Below, piece after piece: positions 49,242 through 55,700 of a DNA stretch of 57,965 nt. Origin of the DNA: Bacteroidaceae bacterium (GTDB lineage Bacteria > Bacteroidota > Bacteroidia > Bacteroidales > Bacteroidaceae); NCBI GenBank assembly GCA_024688885.1, contig JAILDV010000068.1, positions 1 to 57,965 of the forward strand, given 5' to 3'. The notes under the pieces are model-generated. The model saw only the letters and a list, made by a program, of their open reading frames with translations. It was not told where the DNA came from and did no database searches. Each line of letters opens with the position of its first letter. Within the stretch, counting starts at the first letter, position 1. The translations under genes were made by a program, and so were the position numbers.

Positions 49242-50516
49242 TCACTCCACCTTCACCTCCACAGGGCGACTCACACTCTCTTGCCACTCCTCCAGCGAGG
49301 CAAACCACTCCTTGGCAGAATGATAGCCCTTCTCTTCCTTGTCAGCACAGAACGTGACAAAATACTGGAGCGACGATTCCTCGTCGGGCTTCACCACCAA
49401 GAGATAATTCAGGTCATCCTCCTTCGTGTCTGAAACATACTCCTTTGGCACATACACCGCCAAACCGACAGCTTCCGGTGCCCACATCTCCTTCTTGCCC
49501 ATGTCGGGATAATCACAACCCCACGAAGCAGCCAGCCCTTCCTTCTTCACGAAACCCTGAGGCTTATGTCCCTTGCGGACAGTCTCGTCAGCAGTCACAC
49601 CCACCTTCTGCACACCCGTGCAAAACAGTTTCTTTCCGAAAGGCTTCTTGTCCAGAAGAGGTCTGAATGTCACATCAACCTTCAAGTCCCGATGACCGGC
49701 ATAGAGCGAATAGCGCTGGCGCATGTCGTACATAAGTTCATCCTCGCCTCTCACACCAAGGTCATACAGTTCCACCACTGTGCGCAACGCTCCCGTAGTC
49801 ACCACACGTTGCCCTCTCACACCCACGTCTGTCCAGTTCACAGGCTTTCCCTTCTGCCAATCCTTGAAAGTGCCACATCCGATGGCATCGCCTGCCCACA
49901 GCACATCCACACCATAGCCATCTTTCAATTGGCTCTCCGAGGTGTAGAACTGCGTTTGCGGCAACTCAATGCGGCGATGCTTCTTGCCGTAGAGGTCAAT
50001 GTTCTGGCGTTTGTCAAAATAGATGCGGTATCCCACCATATCCGACTCGATGGTGACGCCGTGCATGTAAATGTCGTTGAAGAGATCTGTTGTGCCAGGA
50101 GCCTCCACACGCAGCACATCAGGATGCAAGTCCTTCCTGTCTCTGAACTGCAAAGCCGTATAGATGCGGGGATCCACCACCCTCTTCGACTTCTCCTCCT
50201 TGGCAGACAGCTTCACCTCATACGTCTTGGAGTCTTTCCCTTTGATGTCGGCAAGGAAGAACACCTCGTCGGGAAGAAGGTCTCCATCCATATCATCCAA
50301 TTGGCACGGCACCTCCTTGCCCTTACACTTCACCGTGGCACTCTTCACCTCAAAGTCCACCTTCTTCATGTCTCCAAACTTCACCACCACAGGTTCGTCA
50401 GCCTTGTCTTCCTTCCAACTGTTGGTCACCCTCACCTGTATCGTCACATTCTGAGCCGATGCTGCCACTGTACACAGCATCACCCACATCATCCACATTG
50501 CTTTCCTCATAATCAC
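49242..50516 (-). CDS. DUF4861 secreted protein
   Basis: 424 residues with a signal peptide (RKAMWMMWVMLCTVAASAQ); the start may be M1 or M3. The body (DMDGDLLPDEVFFLADI, DLFNDIYMHGV, HRRIELPQTQFYTSESQLKDG) has the look of DUF4861, found in Bacteroidota polysaccharide-use loci, often with rhamnogalacturonan or ulvan enzymes. Activity is not known. No glycan enzyme is next to it here; it follows the WYL regulator gene by 11 bp, so regulation by that protein is plausible. Confidence 0.8.
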   Translation of the reverse strand: MIMRKAMWMMWVMLCTVAASAQNVTIQVRVTNSWKEDKADEPVVVKFGDMKKVDFEVKSATVKCKGKEVPCQLDDMDGDLLPDEVFFLADIKGKDSKTYEVKLSAKEEKSKRVVDPRIYTALQFRDRKDLHPDVLRVEAPGTTDLFNDIYMHGVTIESDMVGYRIYFDKRQNIDLYGKKHRRIELPQTQFYTSESQLKDGYGVDVLWAGDAIGCGTFKDWQKGKPVNWTDVGVRGQRVVTTGALRTVVELYDLGVRGEDELMYDMRQRYSLYAGHRDLKVDVTFRPLLDKKPFGKKLFCTGVQKVGVTADETVRKGHKPQGFVKKEGLAASWGCDYPDMGKKEMWAPEAVGLAVYVPKEYVSDTKEDDLNYLLVVKPDEESSLQYFVTFCADKEEKGYHSAKEWFASLEEWQESVSRPVEVKVE

Positions 50517-50527
50517 GAATAAAAATA

Positions 50528-51445
50528 TTATTGATAATTCTTTATCGCCTGCTCATGCCACTCCCTTATCTCGTCAGCCAACCATGCCGGTTGCAGCACC
50601 TTCTGCCAAGCTCCTCTCGACATGATTTGGGCTTTCACGTCAGCAGTAGGTCGCATGAAAAATTCGAAGTCTGTATAATCATTCCCCCCAGAAGTATTCA
50701 GTGACACCAGTTCCTTCTGCGTGTGATGCATGGGCAAGTCGCGCAGATAATACTTCTCCCTACCATACGCCCTAATGACAATCCGTTCCGCCTGCGTGCC
50801 ATCACCAATCACCACACCGTAACACTCACTGAAAAAGTCAGTGGCACTGAAATCCTTGTCCATCTTGAAAGACTCATCCGTCATGCTGATGTCCTCCATT
50901 CTGTCAAACGAGAAGATGGCAAAACCACCATCATCAAACTTTCCCAACAGGTACCAGCGTTGGCGGAACAGCTTGATGCAGTAAGGCGACAAGGTGAACG
51001 TCTTCGCCTCTGTAGCCTGATAGCGTCTGTAGCAGACAGTCACCCTCTTGCTCTCTTTCATCGCCTTCACCACCACCTCCAGATTATCCCCATCCGAAGG
51101 GATATTCTCCAACAAGATGCGGTGTTGCAGGCTCATGCTCTCCCCCACCAGATTGTTGACTGTCAGCGTTGAGAGCATCCAGTTCTGCACAGAATCCTCC
51201 CGCAGCACCTCCTCATTGCCGATGTAGTAGCGGTAGCCATCCCTCCTGTCACAATCAATATAGATGCCAAAGATATCCTCTATCGCATCCTTATGGCGGT
51301 TAAACGTCGTGCGCGACAGCGACACACCCCCACTCATATCCGTCCGCACCCATCGCTTGTTGATGTCCACCAACGAAATCCTTCCTGCATGGTAAATCGT
51401 ATTCACCAGCCAGATATATTCCTTAAAAAGAGTTGGAGTATTCAT
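50528..51445 (-). CDS. WYL-domain transcription regulator
   Basis: 305 residues: an N-terminal winged HTH-like part (LVNTIYHAGRISLVDINKRW and SLSRTTFNRHKDAIEDIF), then a WYL domain (about 130-205, RVTVCYRRYQATEAKTFTLSP and QRWYLLGKFDDG) and a C-terminal domain. WYL regulators bind nucleotides or single-stranded nucleic acid and control defence, carbon or stress genes. The only gene in its apparent operon is the DUF4861 gene. Confidence 0.9.
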   Translation of the reverse strand: MNTPTLFKEYIWLVNTIYHAGRISLVDINKRWVRTDMSGGVSLSRTTFNRHKDAIEDIFGIYIDCDRRDGYRYYIGNEEVLREDSVQNWMLSTLTVNNLVGESMSLQHRILLENIPSDGDNLEVVVKAMKESKRVTVCYRRYQATEAKTFTLSPYCIKLFRQRWYLLGKFDDGGFAIFSFDRMEDISMTDESFKMDKDFSATDFFSECYGVVIGDGTQAERIVIRAYGREKYYLRDLPMHHTQKELVSLNTSGGNDYTDFEFFMRPTADVKAQIMSRGAWQKVLQPAWLADEIREWHEQAIKNYQ

Positions 51446-51458
51446 AAACTTAATTCGT

Positions 51459-51763
51459 CTATGTATGGGAAGATATTGACATCATGCGAGTGTATCGCAA
51501 ATTGAGGATGTGCAACTCTTCCGAGTTGTACCAATATTGCACCACCACCTGTGGATGAGAAACAAATTCCGCATAAATTCGAGTTGTAGTTGTCTTTTTA
51601 TCTGTCCGACAGAAGGCATTTGTGCAAGTGTTTCATAGGTATTCCAGAGGTCTTTCGTGAAAGAAACGACAAAATCTGTTCCGCGATGAATGTAGTACCA
51701 CGCGGCTTTCTTTCGGAAAGAATTCTCCGCTTTCTCATGAATGATGATTATGCGTGCAGCCAT
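51459..51763 (-). pseudogene. ParE/RelE-type toxin, frameshifted
   Basis: The frame from ATG 51763 begins like a ParE toxin (MAARIIIIHEKAENSFRKKA ... YETLAQMPSVGQI) but its end, from about residue 56 on, is unlike the family and stops at 51482. If one A is added to the A5 run (T5 on the plus strand at 51595-51599), the product continues ...IYAEFVSHPQVVVQYWYNS...LHILNLRYTRM and stops at 51459, a normal 101-residue ParE. A one-base deletion in the run, or a sequencing error, is the simplest explanation. As read, the toxin lacks its C-terminal strands and is likely inactive. It overlaps the antitoxin gene by 16 bp. Confidence 0.8.
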
Positions 51764-52029
51764 ACCTCCTTATCATGCAAGACGATGTCGTTCGATACAG
51801 CAGGATTCTCGTGGTCTGCTTCATCAAACCAACGCTCATCAACCTCATCGTAAGGGAATGGTTTGTCCACCATGAAGTCATGTTGTTCAAGAAACTCCAC
51901 AGTTGCAGGATGCAGATTCTTCTTCATATAGGCAACACGTTCCTCCACAGAAGAGCAGCTTCCCTCATACGCCAAAGCAGGTTCATTCACCTGTGAAAGT
52001 TCCTCATTTTTGTCGAAATCGTATTCCAT
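51748..52029 (-). CDS. antitoxin of the ParE-type locus
   Basis: 93 residues from ATG 52029 (MEYDFDKNEELSQVNEPALA); the open frame extends upstream into the promoter and was not used. It is acidic and helical (SVEERVAYMKKNLHPATVEFLEQH). I do not recognise the family, but the promoter with an operator in its spacer and the overlapping ParE-type gene make the antitoxin role likely. With the toxin frameshifted, it could remain as an orphan repressor. Confidence 0.7.
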   Translation of the reverse strand: MEYDFDKNEELSQVNEPALAYEGSCSSVEERVAYMKKNLHPATVEFLEQHDFMVDKPFPYDEVDERWFDEADHENPAVSNDIVLHDKEVWLHA

Positions 52030-52045
52030 ACTATGATATTTTTTG

Positions 52046-52077
52046 CAAAGATAACAAACATTTGTCAAATGACAAAT
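52046..52077 (-). promoter_or_regulatory. promoter with built-in operator for the ParE-type locus
   Basis: Minus strand TTG (52075-52073), 19-nt spacer, TATCTTTG (52053-52046). A perfect palindrome ATTTGTCA-AA-TGACAAAT (52060-52077) lies over the -33 box and spacer, where a bound antitoxin would block RNA polymerase. Confidence 0.8.
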
Positions 52078-52218
52078 AAAAAACAGTTTTTTAGTTATGA
52101 ATGTATAAACAAGATGATAAAGAGTAGAAAAAAAGAAAACCCGAAAGTTCTGTGGAAACGACAATCTTCTTTAGAATTTGGAAAGTTTTAATTGGAATTT
52201 GATAGACAAAGGGAGATT

Positions 52219-52431
52219 CTAATCATCCTCTGCAATCACGCTTTCTTTCCAACGGGTCAACACTTTCTTCATTCTATCGTCCAAATAGGAAAGTGCAGCG
52301 GTTTGAGCCCCTTTGACACCTTCGGGATGGCCATGAGTACAGAGTGCAGTCTTTTTGGCTTCCTCCAACACTTCTTGGCGTCTTTTGCAGAACCACCCCA
52401 CTGGATGACCTGTTGCCAGCAAGCGTGACAT
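52219..52431 (-). pseudogene. remnant of an ADP-ribosylglycohydrolase (DraG family) gene
   Basis: A 70-codon frame whose product contains VGWFCKRRQEVLEEAKKTA and CTHGHPEGVKGAQTAAL, very close to the VGW...EEVLEEAK...THNHPEGIKGAQ segment of ADP-ribosylglycohydrolases. Both the N-terminal metal-binding part and the C-terminal part are missing, so it cannot be active. These enzymes remove ADP-ribose from proteins or nucleic acids, and some are immunity proteins for ADP-ribosylating toxins. Confidence 0.65.
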
Positions 52432-52502
52432 TCAAAGAATTTGCTACCGCTGTGAATTTGATCCGTATTTCTTCCTGTCCTCCCTGCTAAAGACCCACCT
52501 GT

Positions 52503-52520
52503 CCTCCCTGTCTAGGGAGG
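52503..52520. other. small GC-rich hairpin
   Basis: CCTCCCT (52503-52509) / AGGGAGG (52514-52520) with a 4-nt loop, preceded by two more TCCTCCCTG words (near 52479 and 52500). Confidence 0.5.
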
Positions 52521-52563
52521 TGGCCATGCGGAAAGAGAGATTATAAGAAGGACTAACTATGAA

Positions 52564-52600
52564 AAGCCCCTCGCAAGTATAGAAGCTTGTCGAGGGGCTT
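52564..52600 (-). terminator. terminator after the small protein gene
   Basis: Stem AAGCCCCTCG (52564-52573) / CGAGGGGCTT (52591-52600). On the minus strand the hairpin is followed by TTCATAGTT after CTTTT. It lies 22 bp after the stop of the 42-residue gene. Confidence 0.8.
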
Positions 52601-52622
52601 GGCTTATTCCATCAGCGGGAAT

Positions 52623-52751
52623 CTACCACTGTTCGTAGGTTTCTGCATCTCGATTAATTGATAATGACGGACTACCGCTTCCAACGAGCAGCTGACTCTT
52701 GGCCACTGTCTGGTGCACTTTGATGCTTGGTATGATATATGTCTTTTTCAT
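52623..52751 (-). CDS. 42-residue small protein downstream of the BspA-like gene
   Basis: ATG at 52751 to TAG at 52623. The product starts MKKTYIIPSIKVHQ, followed by a QLLVGSGSPS segment and an acidic end (RDAETYEQW). Such short MKK(K/T)YI(x)P-type proteins with a central LL(A/V)-S/G-rich part occur in many Prevotella and Bacteroides genomes, often next to genes for large surface proteins; no function is known to me. It begins 20 bp after the stop of the BspA-like gene and is followed by a terminator, so the two genes form one transcription unit. Confidence 0.75.
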   Translation of the reverse strand: MKKTYIIPSIKVHQTVAKSQLLVGSGSPSLSINRDAETYEQW

Positions 52752-52771
52752 TTTTATAATCTCTTATTCTT

Positions 52772-55700
52772 TTATTTAACAACAATTTTCTTACCATTAC
52801 GGATATACAGACCCTTGGTGGGCTGATCCACACGACGGCCCTGCAGGTCGTAGTATATGCCATCTGACATATTGCTTCTCACATCGCTAATCCCCGTCGT
52901 CTCTCCATCCTCGAAGCTGAAGGTGAAGCCCTTGACGCTGGCTGACACTGCTGCATTGAGAGGCAGGAACGCCTTGTTGGCGGCGAGGGTGGTGCCTTTG
53001 TACTTGTAGAAGCCGAGAGCACCTTCGTTTGCCAGTGTGTAGAACACCTGTGATTCAGCGTGTGCAGCTGTGTAAACAGTCGTCGTAGTCGCTGCATCGA
53101 CACCCTTGAGCACGTTGCCTGTGAAGTCGCCTGTGGTTGCTGTCGTGTTATAGGTCAGCACGATGGTCTGTCGTGATGAGTTCAGCACGACGCCCTCGCC
53201 TGCCTTGATGTTGCGGTCGGCAATCTCATGGAGCGTAGCGTTGGTGCCTGAGACAGAAGCGGTATAAACCTTCGTGAATTCATCCACCTTCACATTGGTA
53301 GTACTATTATAATAGGTGCACCAGTAAGAGCCATCAGCATAATTGGCCGTCAGTGTGGGCTTGGCACCTGTGAATGATCTAACTAACACATCGTCGATAT
53401 TTATACCGATTCCTTCTGCAAATATGCCTTCGAAGCCAATCTGATAGTTATCGGCCAAATTGGGAAGTTCTAACTCTACATGAGTGTATTCACCATAATA
53501 ATCATGAAGAGAGTAAATCTCATTCCAGTCGCCACCATTAGTGCGGTATAAGACTTTAAATATATCTCCTTCATTGTCGAGATTGAAGGATAATGTAGCT
53601 GACGGGCAACCGCTCAGATTCATCTCAGGGGTTATGAGTATGCCGGAAACATCAGAATAATCGCTATCATAATCCCAGTCGTAATAGAAATTTGCTTTAT
53701 AACTGCCTGTTGCAGCACCATCATAATCATTGATTGTCCAATAGCCAGTAGTAGTGCTCCATCCTGATGGTGTTGAGCCGCCCTCGAATCCTTCGTCAAT
53801 AAAATCAGAAAGACCCTGTACCAGATAATTGGACCATCCGTCCGCTACACTATAATCATTAAAGCTGCCTACAGGCACATTGATTGGACCTACGAAAGCT
53901 TCAGGGAAGGCATTGTCTGCCAATGCCGGTGGGGTAGTGGCATTCTCAATGACCTTAGTGACGGCTGTACATCCATCGAACGCATACGTTCCGATGCCTG
54001 TAACACCGCTTTCGATGACAATAGAGGTGATGGATGCACGGTCTGCATACCAGGGAGCAGTACCGGCAGTATAATCATAGATTGCTCCCGAACCGCTGAT
54101 GGTCAGCACGCCGTCAGTCAAATCCCATGTGAGGCCATCGCCGCAAGGAGCTACCTGGATGTTATAGCCAGACCAGTTTCCGCTCTTAAATGTTGCGACA
54201 GCATCGCTGTTGGGCACGTAGATGACCAGTGAGCCATTGCAGTTAGCGAACGCATTGGCACCCTTCGTTGTGATGGTAGTGCCTTTAAAGGTGGCGGTGG
54301 TAAGATTAGAGCAGCCGTCGAACGCGTTGTCGCCGACGCTTGTCACAGTGGCTGGTATGGTGACAGCGGTGAGACCCGTACAGCCGTCGAACGCGTTGTC
54401 GCCGACGCTTGTCACAGTGGCTGGTATGGTGATAGCGGTGAGACCCGTACAGCCGTTGAAAGCGTTTGCCGAGATGCTCGTTGTTCCTGTTTCAACATCC
54501 AATCCTCCGTTGATGTTCTTACCTTTGTAAAGCGTCTTTCCTACGTAGGTGATACCGTCGGCCATATTACTGTTCCAGGGTGTTCCTGTGAATGCGTCTG
54601 TACCGATCGTCTCCACGTTGCTGCCACCTCCGACGGTGGCAAGATTGCTGCAGCCGTTGAACGTATTTGCTCCGATGTTCGTCACGCTCTCGGGGAGGGT
54701 GACAGAGGTAAGACTGGCGTTGTTGCAGCCTTCGAAGGCATAATCCCCGAGGGTCGTCACACCGTCTTCAATAACAATAGCGGTGATAGATTCCCGGTTC
54801 TCGTACCAGGGAGCCGTTCCTGTGGTGTAATTATCCATCTCGCCCGTTCCCACACCTTCATACTTGATGGTCAGCACGCCATCGGTAAGCGTGTAGCCGG
54901 TGCCACTGATTGCCTGGATGTTATAGGTAGCCCAGTTGCCGCTCTTGTATGCTGCGAGAGCTTCGTTGCTGTACACCCATATAATCAGTGAACCGCTACA
55001 GTTCTTAAAGGCATTGCTGCCATAGGTGGTCAGCGATTCGGCTCCAAAGGTGGCGGTAGCAAGATTAGAACAGTCGTAGAAGGCATCTGTTCCCACGCTC
55101 GTCACACTGCTGGGAATCGTGATGGTGGTGAAGCTGGCACTACTGCTGCCTTGGAAGGCTTGTTTGGCAATGCTCGTCACGGTGTTGGGGATAACAGTGT
55201 TCATGCATCCTGTTATCAAGGCATTATTTGATGTTTTGATAATAGCATTGCAGTCGCCGTTCGAGTTGAAGGTCTCATTTTCGCCATCTACCGTGATGGT
55301 GGCAAGTGCCGGACAATACTGGAACGGATTATCGCCAATAGTCGTCACCGTGCTGGGGATAGTGACGGTGGCAAGGCTGGAACAATTAGCGAATGCAGCC
55401 CAGTCAATGCTCTGCACATTGCCCAGATCGAGATTGACAAGACTGGGGCAACTACTGAATGCTCTGTTTCCAATGCACTGACCAGTGCTGCCCGTTTCAA
55501 AGGTGACGGTGGCCAGTTTGGGGCAATCATTGAACTCAAGTTCTCCCATAGTCAGCCCGTTGTTGCCTGTTTTAAAGGTGACGGTCTCGAGAAGTTGGCA
55601 ATGTATGAACGAATGTCCCCCCATACTCGTCACAGTGGCTGGGATGATGACAGAGGTGAGCTTGTTGCAATTGGCGAACCCACCCCATCCTATGCTCTGC

